Below the pieces are notes generated by a model that saw nothing but the letters and a program-made list of their open reading frames with translations, was not told the origin of the DNA and did no database searches. Position numbers and translations under genes: made by a program. Shown in pieces: positions 20,045 to 30,959 of a DNA stretch of 64,000 bases; the stretch's first letter is position 1, and the number at the start of each line of letters is the position of its first letter. The DNA comes from Piezodorus guildinii (lineage: Eukaryota > Arthropoda > Insecta > Hemiptera > Pentatomidae). The DNA lies in NCBI GenBank assembly GCA_023052935.1, contig CM041298.1, positions 58,646,217 through 58,710,216 on the forward strand, written 5' to 3'.

Positions 20045-22201
20045 ATTCGCAACCTACCTACTGGCCGACAGATCCTAACCGTAATCCTGACATCCTCGAC
20101 TTCTTCATCCACAGCGGATTAGGCTCCCTGAACTATTCCGTAACTCGCCTTGATGAACTATCCTCTGATCATAGTCCATTAATCCTAAATGTATCCATGA
20201 CTCCTATTCCGAAACCTTTCCCACCGTCATTCATCAGAGGCCCCATCAACTGGAACCTCTTCCGCGAAATCCTCACCAATGATATCGACCTCAGAGTAAC
20301 TCTCAAAACCCCTTCTGACCTTGATGATGCCGTATATTCCTTTACAACCTTGATTCAACAAGCTGCCTGGACTGCCTCCTTTCCTAAACAATCCCAAATT
20401 ATTCCTTACAAATGCCATTTACCACAACACCTGACAGACCTCATCAACACCAAACGCCGAGCCAGAGCATTATGGCAACGCACCCGCCACCCAGAAGATC
20501 GCCGCTCTTATAACTTTTATTGTAGAAAATTAAAGCGGGAGTTGGCGACCTTTCGTTCCCAATCCTACAATTCCTACCTCTCCTCTCTCTCGACTCGTGA
20601 CAATTCCCTGTGGAATGTCACGTAGAGAATCCTGAATACTCACACGATTTCCCATCCTCTCCTGTGATAGTTCCTGGGCTGCTTCTGACAAGGATAAGGC
20701 CCAGGAATTTGCACAGCACCTTTCCAAAGTTTTCACTCCTCATCCTGAGTTAAATCCAAACCATACTTCAACAGTTGAACAGTTCCTTACTTCGCCAATA
20801 CCACTCTCCTTACCTCCTAAAGCAGTTAATCCCTCTGAGGTCAAATATCTTCTTAAAAAGCTTCCTCTCCGTAAATCCCCTGGATATGATCTCCTCACGC
20901 CTCGGATCTTAAGACAACTTCCACAGAAAGCCATTACATTCCTTACATATCTTTATAACAGTATCCTACGCACTACCTATTTTCCTCTCTTATGGAAACA
21001 TTCAACTATCATCCTTTTCCTGAAACCAGGCAAACCTGCCAACAGCACGTCATCTTACAGACCTATTAGCCTACTTCCGATCCTCTCAAAAATTTTCGAA
21101 AAGCTCCTACTAAAACGAATCCTAGATAAATTTAAAAATTTTCCTTCGCATCAGTTTGGATTTCGTTCTCAACATTCCACTGTTCAGCAAGGACTCCGAG
21201 TTGTGGATCACATTTCCTCTGCCCTTGAGTGCAAGGAGTATTGTTCGGGTGCCTTTCTGGACATAGCTCAAGCTTTTGACCGGGTGTGGCACCCGGGATT
21301 GCTCTTTAAGCTCAAAACCCATTTACCTCAATCCTTATACCTAATCCTCCGATCCTATTTATCAAACCGCTCCTTCCGAGTTCGCCGTGGTTCCGAATTT
21401 TCCAAACATTATACTGTTGAGGCCGGTGTTCCTCAAGGCAGCGTCTTAGGACTCGTCCTCTACATCCTCTACACCGCCGATATCCCTACCGATCCCGATA
21501 CCTTTCTGGCAACATTTGCTGACGACACAGCCATTTTATCATCCAATTCCGATCCTGAAGTAGCATCTCTAAATCTCCAAAAGCACCTTTCCCTTGTCGA
21601 AGACTGGTGTAAGGCTTGGCGAATTAAGGTGAACGAAAGCAAATGTACACACGTCACCTTCACCCTTCGACGTAAATCCTGTCCAACAGTTAAATTCAAT
21701 TCCATACCGCTTCCTTCCTCAGACACAGTCCGGTACCTTGGCTTTTTACTAGACAAAAGACTGACGTGGAACCCACATACGAGACTTAAAAGGATAGAAC
21801 TCAACCGCAAATTCGGCCGGTTATACAAATTACTAAACAGAAAATCTCATCTTACAGTCGACAACAAATTACTAATATATAAGACAGTACTGAAACCTAT
21901 ATGGACCTACGGACTTGAACTATGGGGGACAACTAAACATTCTAACATCAAACGTATCCAATCCTTCCAATCCAAAGTCCTCCGAACAATAGTTAATGCT
22001 CCTTATTACGTTACCAACTGTACCCTACACCATGACCTTAATATTCCATTTATTTTAGATCTGGTACCATCCAAATTCTCCAAATTCCATCAGAACCTTC
22101 TTCATCATCCTAATCCTCTTGCTCAATCGCTTTCCAGCTTCACCCATCCCTACAATCCTCCTCGAAGATTGAAACGGCAGTGGCCCCGCGACGTTTTGTA
22201 A
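20045..22201 (+). pseudogene. Jockey family A ORF2 (end of endonuclease plus complete RT), 5'-truncated
   Basis: Begins inside the endonuclease (TYWPTDPNRNPDILDFF, then SSDHSPLIL), nearly identical to the ORF2 at 1-200. A linker region follows to 20622. TAG 20623-20625 and a frame change before 20672 break it. From SWAASDKDKAQEF the frame is open to TAA 22199-22201: SSYRPISLLPILSKIFEK, HQFGFRSQHST, GAFLDIAQAFDRVWH, VEAGVPQGSVLG, the catalytic TFADDTAIL and terminal YNPPRRLKRQWPRDVL. One disabling site and loss of the first ORF make it inactive; the RT itself is undamaged. Confidence 0.9.
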
Positions 22202-22643
22202 ACATTTATCTGGAGTTCTGACACTGGTCAGATCCTCCACTCATGTACTGTATGTTTGTGGCTATTCCGCTCTGGCTCGGCCTCCACTGGCATACACCAG
22301 TGAAGCGCTGAGTGGGAGGCGCTGGGATCTCTTGGATTCCGCTCCTCCCCCCACTTGTGGGGGGAGCAGCCGAGTCTAGGGTTCCTTTGGCTGATTGTAT
22401 ATATTGTATATAGTTAAGTATGCTTGTATGATTTTTATTTATTTCCCATCTTGTTATTATCTCTACTACAGGTTGTTGTTTTGATTTGTTTCTTGTTGCT
22501 TTTTTTTTTTGTATATGTTTGAATTTATTTATTTCCGATTTTATGTAAATTGACTTTATCATTATTGGTTGTATATATTGTATGAATGTGTACTACATCT
22601 CTATTACTACTGTTCATTATGCAACAAATTGTAATATTTCTCA

Positions 22644-22674
<31 letters not shown>
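22202..22674 (+). mobile_element. 3' UTR and poly-A tail of the family A Jockey
   Basis: A 3' UTR of ~440 bp with an unusually GC-rich middle. It ends in TCTCAATAAA followed by a long A-run at about 22646-22674. It contains the hairpin described separately. Much longer than the ~150-bp 3' UTR of the related short fragments at 5968, 39125 and 53190. Confidence 0.8.
22341..22370 (+). terminator. GC-rich hairpin in the Jockey 3' UTR
   Basis: CTCCCCCCA (22345-22353), loop CTTG, TGGGGGGAG (22358-22366). The stem extends by GCT/AGC across one mismatch. In LINEs such structures may be read by the reverse transcriptase. It is not a bacterial-type terminator; the type label is the nearest available. 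Confidence 0.5.
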
Positions 22675-22677
<3 letters not shown>

Positions 22678-22954
22678 TTATTACGATTTAATCGGTTTTT
22701 ATTTAAATCTTTTATTTATTTTAATTTTATATATTTGAGATTTATTAACTAGCTAGATAATTATCTATCTAAATGATGTCAGAAAAACTGAACCTTTTAT
22801 GTTCTTTGTTCTTTATTTTTTATTCTTATAGCAGGAAATGTCCCAGAATACAAATGATTTTCATTCATAATTTTATACAACTAGTAAACCTTGTTTTTAA
22901 GAAAAACACTGTTGGTCTGATTTAAAGTTTATCGCTTCTGGATCATTAATTCAT

Positions 22955-23250
22955 TAGAGAAGATATGTTCCTACGCTTATAGGAATATAACAACTTTATA
23001 TTGACGTTTACACCTTGTTTTGTTGCATATTAAAAAAATTTAAATCTTACGATTTCCAACGGTGCGTTATACGCCTATACTGCTACTCATATTTTAGGAA
23101 AGATTTTTGTTATAACGAAAAAATTAATTATCTTATCTAAAGAAAACACTCAATGTTATTTTACTCATAGACCTTCAGGAAAGAATGCCCAAAACAATTG
23201 AGAAAACAGTATCAAAATCCGTCCCATTGTTTAGACCCTAACCTAGAACG
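22955..23250 (+). repeat. Repeat R3, left copy
   Basis: Shares with 24990-25262, in the same order and orientation: CTTATAGGAATATAACAACTTT, TTTTGTTGCATATTAA, TATTAC/CTGCTACTCATATTT-like, CTAAAGAAAAC, CCTTCAGGAAAGAATGC and AACAGTATCA. Non-coding. The two copies flank the family B Jockey. Confidence 0.6.
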
Positions 23251-23366
23251 TAGACATTTAACAATTATTGAGACTAACTATTTTGTTTGTTTATCTCATT
23301 TAACATCACTTTTAAGCTACTGTGGCTAATCAAGAAATTTATTTTTAAAATAAATTTTAAATGTTT

Positions 23367-23378
23367 AATTTCGTTTCC
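23367..23378. repeat. Target-site duplication, left copy
   Basis: AATTTCGTTTCC, repeated exactly at 24759-24770 on the far side of the family B Jockey insertion. Confidence 0.85.
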
Positions 23379-24758
23379 ATCCCTTTGCAATGGAAATTTT
23401 CGCAAGTAATGATGATACAAAAAGCCAACAAAGATCCTAGTAGCCCTTCTTCTTACAGACCGATTAGTCTACTTCCCATTTGCTCAAAAGTTTTCGAAAA
23501 ACTAATTTACAAACGTATACTGGACATACTGAGAGACAATCAGATACTACTGACCACCAATTCGGCTTTCGCTCATTACACTCAACTTTACACCAGCTAC
23601 ATAGAGTCACAGACTACATTTCCGCTGCACTAGAGGACAAATTATATGCTACTGGCGTATTCCTGGATGTAGCTCAAGCTTTCGACAGAGTTTAGCATAA
23701 AGGACTGCTTTTCAAACTTAAATCATTCCTTCCTTCAACTTACTATCTTATTCTTCTCTCTTATCTTTCCGACAGATTTTTTACTGTCCGGCAGGGCACA
23801 GATACCTCTTCTATACGTCCAGTCAGGGCTGGAGTTCCGCAGGGATCAATTCTCGCACCTTTACTATATATTATCTATACACATGACATACCAACACATC
23901 CTAACATATTAATAGCGACATATGCAGATGACACAGCTCTTCTCACTAGACATACTAACATACTTCAGGCTTCACAGACCCTTCAGCATTATTTACAACA
24001 TTTAGAAGACTGGTTTAAAAGATGGAAAATAAAACTCAACATTGACAAATCGCAACACATCACCTTCACCCTACGACACGACACTTGCCCTCCAGTCTAC
24101 ATAAACAACTTACCGATAACACAAACCAACACAGTTCATTACTTAGGACTCACTTTCGACAGAAGGATGACATGGGGGCCTCACATTAAGCAGAAGCGGC
24201 TGACTCTCAACAATCGACTAAGACTTCTATATTCTCTACTGCACAAACACTCTTCTTTAAAAATCCGACAAAAACTAAATACTTATACCTACTTACTAAA
24301 ACCCATATGGACATACGCCTCTCAAATTTATGGAATAGCGAAACCGACTCAGATTGCAAAAATCCAGACTTTTCAATCAAAAACTTTAAGACTTATTACT
24401 CGATCACCCTGGTATGTCAGTAACAAAACTTTACATACAGACTTACACATACCAATGGTACCAGATCACATTCGGACTTCCTACATAAAATTTTTTGACA
24501 AACTTCACGGACATAATAACAAACTCATACAAAACATGGCCACGACAGACATGCCAGGGAATATTCAAAGAAGGCTGAAAAGATGCTGGCTAAGAGATCT
24601 CCTTAATTAAACTCTTTTAAAATTCAAGTTAGGAGTAGATGCCAATGGGTATCGACCTCCCTCATGCCTGACATGCCCTTTATATCAATTGTTATCAAAT
24701 CCGCTTATTGTCACGGGCTGAGCGACAGGTGTGGATGTAAAAATAAATGATCAAAAAA
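23379..24758 (+). pseudogene. Jockey family B, 5'-truncated (RT to 3' end)
   Basis: Truncated within ORF2 just before the RT: KDPSSPSSYRPISLLPICSK, a frame change near 23560-23580, FGFRSLHSTLHQLHRV, FLDVAQAFDRV, a stop where Trp is expected (23693), AGVPQGSILAPLLY, the catalytic TYADDTALL and terminal RRLKRCWLRDLLN with TAA at about 24608. The ~150-bp 3' UTR contains CCTCCCTCATGCCTGACATGCC and ends AATAAATGATCAAAAAAAA. Bounded by a 12-bp TSD, so this is one intact insertion event, later mutated. Confidence 0.9.
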
Positions 24759-24770
24759 AATTTCGTTTCC
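24759..24770. repeat. Target-site duplication, right copy
   Basis: AATTTCGTTTCC, identical to 23367-23378. It overlaps the last A residues of the poly-A tail. Confidence 0.85.
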
Positions 24771-24989
24771 TTGGGAATCCCATTTAGTTTAAAGTGAAAC
24801 ATTTGTTATCACGAAATCATCTAAAAGTAGAAATGATTATTCACAATGTAATTTTGTGGATTTGCAAAAACTATCTGTTTATTTAAACAACTTACGTACG
24901 ATTTGGTATGTAATATTTTTTCTATGATATTGCATACTATTTGAAAGAATATAACTTTTAAGATACTGTATGATGACAACACTGAATTA

Positions 24990-25262
24990 CCATGACCTCC
25001 CTTATTAAAACTACATGCTCATCACTTTATGGGCTTATAACAACTTTCTATTAAGTTTTACAATTTATTTTTTTGCATATTAACTTTTTTTTTTTTTAGC
25101 TTTCCAGTGGTATATTAAACGGCTGTATTACCACTCATATTTCGGAATAATTTGGTTTTTCTTCCTAAAGAAAACTTGATTTTAATATATCTTGCTTGTG
25201 ATCCTTCAGAAAAGAATGCATTAAATTATTTTTAAAACCGTATCAGATTTGGTTTAGAAGCA
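24990..25262 (+). repeat. Repeat R3, right copy
   Basis: Diverged direct repeat of 22955-23250 (TGGGCTTATAACAACTTT; TTTTTTTGCATATTAA; CCTAAAGAAAAC; CCTTCAGAAAAGAATGC). Confidence 0.6.
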
Positions 25263-25775
25263 GTTCAAAGGAAACCAAGCATCAGGACATCTTTTTTACA
25301 TATAGTGTTAAATCTATATATCATCTGCTATTGTTAAAATTCATAATGTAAATATTTTGAACACTAAAGTAAAGTTGTAATAATACACTTTATAATAACC
25401 GATGATAAAGAACCCACAACAGTATCAAGTTATTGAAGCAAAAAGTTTGAAATACTTGGGAAGAGCTTTTCTAATTATACTTTTGAGAGCAATCTGGAAG
25501 TAGTAGCGATCCAAGTTTTCAAACAGCATCGGAAGACTCAACTAATTTCCTTTGCGAGTTTAAATTTCAGAATCTAGAATACCATGAACTACCAATCAGA
25601 GTATTCAAACGGATTAAAAAGATAGAATATACTCGTATCTATGATTATACTGGAAACACTTATTAATATAGTTTTACAGAAAAATTATTAATGTTGATCA
25701 ATATAAGATAATTTTATTTGTGAAATGATATTAACAAAATATTTTTTATTATAAATATTTTTTTTATTTGTGATT
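25263..25775. other. No gene seen
   Basis: AT-rich; no ORF with protein character and no repeat recognised. Confidence 0.5.
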
Positions 25776-26030
25776 CGCCTCTACACTACAGGTTCATTGA
25801 TTGGCGTCATCATAGATAAATTTTATTCTGTTGTAGTCCCCTACAAACTTTAGGTAGTCTAACAGTACGGATATCGGTTTCTATCCGTCGCAGATTATTT
25901 TATGCAGGGTGTATGGCACTCCAACCCTTTTTCTTAAATTCTCATATTGCTTGCATTCTATTAGAAAATGTTTAACTGTTTGTTGGACGTTGTCATATTT
26001 TGTGAAAGTGGCAGCTTCTAGTCGTTTTAT
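25776..26030 (-). pseudogene. I-like LINE C-terminal remnant
   Basis: The minus strand reads VQQTVKHFLIECKQYENLRK, then RVGVPYTLHKIICDG, a stop, and LLDYLKFVGDYNRIKF. This is the HFLIEC-type end of I/R1-like LINE ORF2 proteins, similar in kind to the remnant at 8820-9115. Short and truncated on both sides. Confidence 0.55.
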
Positions 26031-26146
26031 ATTTAAAATCGTATATATATATAAATAATTACCTACAGAAACTGTTAAAATTTTAACTTATCACTTCAAT
26101 TAAAATAATAAGATATCATAACCAGTGTAAGGCTTAGGAATGTTGA

Positions 26147-26159
26147 AATACTAAAAATA
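26147..26159. repeat. Target-site duplication, left copy
   Basis: AATACTAAAAATA, identical to 30687-30699; marks the 3' end of the family C Jockey. Confidence 0.9.
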
Positions 26160-26421
26160 GAAGTATAGAAAGAAAATAAAATAAACTTTATTTACATTTT
26201 TACATATTGACAAAAAATTTATAAATGATTACGGATGAGACATCCTTACAATCATCAAATGTTTGGTTCATTTGGTAGTTATAATCTAATCATCTAATCT
26301 ATAATTAGTGGTAAAATTAAATTGTGATTATATAATGTGTAGGAAAAATTATAAAAAACCTACTAAAAAAAAACAGATAACACAATTGATAATATAAAAT
26401 TAGAAATTAAGATAAACTAGT

Positions 26422-29099
26422 TTAAGTTAGCAACACATGTTTAGTTCTTTTATGAGTGTAGCGTTTTAGAGATGCTTTATTATAGTTACCGATTTCCTTT
26501 ATTAAAGGATTTTTGGAGACTGGTGTTTTACTGAAGTAAGACGCTGTTTGAGTATGGACAAAATGTTTAATTGTTGGAAGCTGTAAGTCCTGGAGCATAG
26601 ATGATATTTTAGTGTAGCGGGGGTTAATTATCCGCATTGATAGATTTTGAATTCTTTCAAGTTTTTGGTAGTTAGTCAAGCAGGTTGAGCTCCAGACTGG
26701 CGAGGCGTATGTGATTAACGGGCGAATAACTGATTTGTATATTATTAATTTGTTATGAGAGCTCAAATGGGATTTTTTGTTGAAGTATGGGAACATTTTA
26801 AATATTAATTTTTTGGCTTTATCGATTTTTCTATTGATATGGTCTGTGAATGTAAGAGATTTGTCTAATGTTATGCCTAGGTACTGTACGGATTTTTACC
26901 AAGGGATGAGAGCTGAATTTATCTTGATTTGGTGGTTGATTTGTGGGCGACGTTTAGTGAAAAGAATTGCTTCGGATTTGGTGGGATTAATTTTCAATTT
27001 ACATTTTATGCAATATTTGTGAATTTTTTTAAAATATTGTTGAAGGCGATTCACTATTGTATCGATGCGATATGATGAGGTATACAATGCTGTATCATCA
27101 GCGTATAATGACCTCGTCACAAATGGATGGGCTGGTAAGTCAGAAATGAATAAATTAAATAGGATTGGAGATAGGCAAGAGCCTTGAGGAAGACCCGCTG
27201 AGATGGGGAGGATGTCGGAAGTAGATGTGCCAACTTGAATATAAAACTGTCTATTTGTTAAATAGGAGTGAATGATGTGAATCAGGTATGGTGGGAAGTT
27301 GAATGAGATTAATTTGTATATGAGCCCGGAGTGCCAAATGGTATCAAATGCTTTTTCGAGGTCTAGAAGGAGCATGCCGGTATGTTTGCGTTCGTTAAAG
27401 ACTTTTGTGATGAAGTCAGTAAGTCGTGCTAATTGGTCAATCGTGCAGTGGTGATTTCTAAAACCAAATTGTTCATCTATTAGGAGGTTCTTTACTCTAA
27501 TGTGCTTGTTAATTCTTTTGAGAATTAGTTTCTCCAGAATTTTAGAAAGTATATTTAGTAGACTTATAGGTCTGTAGTTCGAAACATTACTATGGTCTTT
27601 ATTCGGTTTTTTTATTACTATAGTTTTGGAAGTTTTCCAGATGATAGGAAAGTAGCTGTATCTCAATGTGCAATTAAATACTTTAGTTAAAAAATAAATC
27701 GATTTTCGGCTTAGATTTTTAATAACTAAGGAGGGGATGCTGTCATCACCTGGGGCTTTTTTTGGTTTCAATTCTTTAATGATATTTGCGATTTCTTTCG
27801 GAGAGATGGAAGAGAAATTAACAATAAAAGGTGATTTTAAATAATCGCGGACGGATTTTAGAATTTTACGGTTGTGGTGATTTGAACCAAGGAGAGAGGT
27901 GATTGAATGAGTTGTCTGGAAATGCTTGACTAATAGCTGAGCTTTTTCCCTGTCCAGATATGCGTAGCCGTCGTTATTTTTTAAAGGTGGAATTTTCGGG
28001 GACTGCTTAGTTAAATTTTTGTGAATTTTCCACATGTTATTGTCCCCTGGCTGACAAGATTTCAAAACCGTAGCCCAGTTTTCGTTTTTCCAGTCATGGA
28101 GACGTTTTTTAATGTAACTGTTTAGTTTATTATAGACTAATTTGGTTTTTGGAATTTTGTTACGCTGGAAATATCTTTTTAATCTATTTTTTAAATATAT
28201 TAATGCTCTGAGTCGATATGGTAAATTATTATGACAATACGGGTGGTAATATTGTTGTGGAATGGATAAGGACATGGATAATTTTATATGTTCATAAAAA
28301 GCGATTAGTGTGGTATCGATTTCTTTCGAATTATTTATGGTTGGGTTTATATTGATTCGGGAATCTAGCTCTTTCCTGAACTTTGGCCAGTCAGCGTCTT
28401 TGAGCGAAAATTTGAGTATTTTGGAAATTTTTGGTAAAGGAGATTGTATACGAAAAATCACGGGATTGTGGTCCGAATTTAAACATGGTAAAGCAATAAG
28501 AGGTGATAAGTTGTAAATATTTTTTGTAAGAGCCAAATCGATGATGCTAGGTTTGTAATTACGTTGAGTCGGTATATAGGTTGGTTCAGACGGACTGTGT
28601 AATTGAATATGGTTTTTTACGATAAAATTTAGAATTAATTTACCGTTTTTATTTGTTCTGTTACAGTTCCACTGTGTGTGTTTGGCGTTTAGATCGCCAA
28701 AAATGATAACTTGTTTATTTAAATTAAATAGTTTACTAATATCTGGGATATTTATTTTATTTGGTGGGATATATACGGATATTACAGTGGTTGACTTGTT
28801 GTTAATAATTGTATTAATAGCGACGGCTTCGGTAAACATTAAGTCAGGAACGTGTATAAAATGATGCTGAATATCGGACCGCACTAAAAGCATGACCCCC
28901 CTCCAGCTCTACTACGGTCACGTCTGTAAATGACATATCCCGGAAGAGAGAAACGATCAGTTTCAGAAAGACGTGTTTCACAAACAGAGACTAAATGGGG
29001 TTGATTATGATTTAAAAATAATTTAAATTCTACATCGTTTCCGCGAATAGTTTGTGCGTTCCACATCATAAGTTTAATTTTACTATTGGCACTAGTCAT
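26422..29099 (-). pseudogene. Jockey family C ORF2: endonuclease plus RT, one frameshift and one nonsense codon
   Basis: Starts at ATG 29099 (KLMMWNAQTIRG, VCETRLSETDRF). A six-G run (28896-28901 on +) is one base short of keeping RAGGGVMLLV in frame. The body follows: IFGDLNAKHTQWN, NSDHNPVIFRI, KDHSNVSNYRPISLLN, QFGFRNHHCTIDQ, LLDLEKAFDTIWH, SAGLPQGSCLSPILFN and catalytic RSLYADDTAL. An in-frame TAA (26896-26898) sits after SALIPW. The same frame resumes KSVQYLGITLDKSLTF and ends KRYTHKRTKHVLLT at 26422. Endonuclease and RT motifs are otherwise complete. The protein would nick DNA and copy element RNA. Confidence 0.9.
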
Positions 29100-29351
29100 T
29101 AGAATTTTCCGAATGAGTTGTAGCCCCTATTGTAATGTAAACAAGAAAGTATGTTGTAAAAGAGTACGGGATATAAAGATCGTTGATAATTATTATTGTG
29201 AAATTGAAGCTAAGGCTAAAGTTGTTCGTACAGCAGCTTATACAATAGGAATTTAGCAAGACACTGTGTATAAACAACTTTACATCGCTAACACTCATAA
29301 GAGATTTGAACAAATAAATATTACGAATATTTTTGCATAATAGAATGACCA

Positions 29352-30488
29352 TTAATCCAACATAGAAAGTAATCCTTCTACGAGAATAAAGATTTTTGAC
29401 ATGCCATCTTCGGCGCTTTTTATTTGTAATAAAATTTTTTTAAAGTTTGTAATTAATTTACTTACATTAAATAAATTGAATATATTTTTTATCTCTTTAA
29501 AACAATCAGACATGGTAGGTTCGTTAGAGGTGTTGTTGGCGGTTTTCGGAGAGAATGTGTTTTGAGGCCACGGAGATTTCGGGGTTGGTAGAACTGGAAA
29601 TTCTTGGTCGGTTTGTTTAAATGTTTTTCGTGGGATAGCTCGAAGTGCTGGATTTTTTTTGCTTAACTGTAATTCGAGATTTCTTTGATATTTCGTACAT
29701 TCCGTGGAATTTGAAAAATGTTCATCGGAGCAATTACAACATTTGGGTTTGAATCCGTCGATTAATGTATTTGGGCAGTCCTTTGAAAGATGGTCTTCGG
29801 CACATTTCAGACATTTTTGATTTTTAAAGCAATTACGTGCCACGTGGTTAAATTCTTGACACTTGTAACATTGAGTTAAAGTTTTGTTGGATCTATATTT
29901 TTCCCATTTTATTACAATGTTACAACTATAGCGAATGTTATTTAATTTGGCTAGCTGTTCTTTATTGTCTAAAATTACTATTAATATCGCAAGCTTTATA
30001 GACCCGTTGGCAGATTTTTTCTCCATTTGGTAGATTTTATGAATGGCTAAACCTTGATTTTGTAGGTCAGTCGAAATTTCTTCAATGGGGAACTGAGGAG
30101 GCATACCTTTTAAAATAATTTTAGGTTTCGTTTCACTTTTTGGAGTGAACGTGTGAAAGCCGAGATTGAGATCTTTTAAGAAATTTTTTACAAGTTCAAA
30201 GTCTTCACTATTTTGAACATAGATTGTGGTTTTGTTCATATTATATTTTATATTTAAGTCTTTCAATTTTAATTTTAAATTGTTAATAGCACCACTGATG
30301 TTGTTGTAAGATGAATTTACTATTATGGGGGGATATTGACTTTTGCTCTGTTTTTGACTTATTATGTTTTTTAAGATTTCGGTATCTTCTTCATCTAAAT
30401 CGGAAAGTATATCATAACTATTGGAGGTTTCAATGTTGAACTCACCTCTTTTACGTTTTGTTGACGTGCTGGCTGTCTGTTCGGCCAT
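29352..30488 (-). CDS. Jockey family C ORF1, gag-like protein
   Basis: Intact. The start MAEQTASTSTKRKRGE at 30488 is chosen over a hydrophobic in-frame extension upstream, because Jockey gags begin with basic disordered sequence. Acidic SDLDEEDTEILK follows, then an RRM-like region (about 90-195). Three zinc knuckles lie at about 205-262: CYKCQEFNHVARNC, CLKCAEDHLSKDC and CCNCSDEHFSNSTEC, with Jockey spacing. The C-terminus contains FKQTDQEFPVLPTPKSPWP, the conserved 'FPxLP' gag segment, and an amphipathic end. Binds element RNA. No disabling change. Confidence 0.9.
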   Translation of the reverse strand: MAEQTASTSTKRKRGEFNIETSNSYDILSDLDEEDTEILKNIISQKQSKSQYPPIIVNSSYNNISGAINNLKLKLKDLNIKYNMNKTTIYVQNSEDFELVKNFLKDLNLGFHTFTPKSETKPKIILKGMPPQFPIEEISTDLQNQGLAIHKIYQMEKKSANGSIKLAILIVILDNKEQLAKLNNIRYSCNIVIKWEKYRSNKTLTQCYKCQEFNHVARNCFKNQKCLKCAEDHLSKDCPNTLIDGFKPKCCNCSDEHFSNSTECTKYQRNLELQLSKKNPALRAIPRKTFKQTDQEFPVLPTPKSPWPQNTFSPKTANNTSNEPTMSDCFKEIKNIFNLFNVSKLITNFKKILLQIKSAEDGMSKIFILVEGLLSMLD

Positions 30489-30686
30489 AGTTCGTGCTTG
30501 GCCCCCGACCGGGGCACTCTTGTTTGTATTTGTTTGATTGGTGAACAATTTGAGTAACAAACAAATGAGAAACACAAAATAAAAGATTTTTCGAAAGAAA
30601 AAAGAATGACTGTAATAAAATCACTGACTAAAGGAGAGACTGATTAGACCACTGAACTGTACCCTACGGGTGCTAGACGTGGACTG

Positions 30687-30699
30687 AATACTAAAAATA
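30687..30699. repeat. Target-site duplication, right copy
   Basis: AATACTAAAAATA, identical to 26147-26159; marks the 5' end of the family C Jockey. Confidence 0.9.
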
Positions 30700-30784
30700 T
30701 GTTTATTTTTTACCTTTATTTATTTAATTGTCCTTCAATTAAGTAAAATATGCTGGACGACATATATAAAAAAAGAAAAGTTGA

Positions 30785-30925
30785 CGAAAAGATGTGCTGC
30801 TGGATACTGTCCTTCCTCATGCCTGACATGTTATTATTTTCTTTATTTTTTAAAATCTCATTTGCTGGTTGTCTCAATAATGCTGACGGGTGTGAATTAA
30901 TAAATGAAGTGAACACATTTTTTTT
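30785..30925 (+). mobile_element. Jockey family B 3' UTR fragment
   Basis: GTGCTGCTGGATACTGTCC, then TTCCTCATGCCTGACATG and TTTGCTGGTTGTCTCAATAA, align with the family B 3' UTR at 46090-46190 and 24650-24740. No coding part is left. Confidence 0.6.
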
Positions 30926-30959
30926 TTTTTTGGTATAGATCAACTTGTAATGAACAATA

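Larger units (their letters stand above)
26160..30686 (-). mobile_element. Full-length Jockey LINE, family C
   Basis: A ~4.5-kb non-LTR retrotransposon on the minus strand, flanked by an exact 13-bp TSD, so both ends are known. The 5' end begins CAGTCCACGTCTAGCACCC. Then come a 5' UTR of ~200 bp, gag ORF1 (30488-29352), a ~250-bp spacer, ORF2 (29099-26422) and a ~260-bp 3' UTR with AATAAA, ending TTTTCTTTCTATACTTC without a long poly-A. Only two disabling changes were found, both in ORF2. It is therefore the youngest-looking insertion here. Confidence 0.92.
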
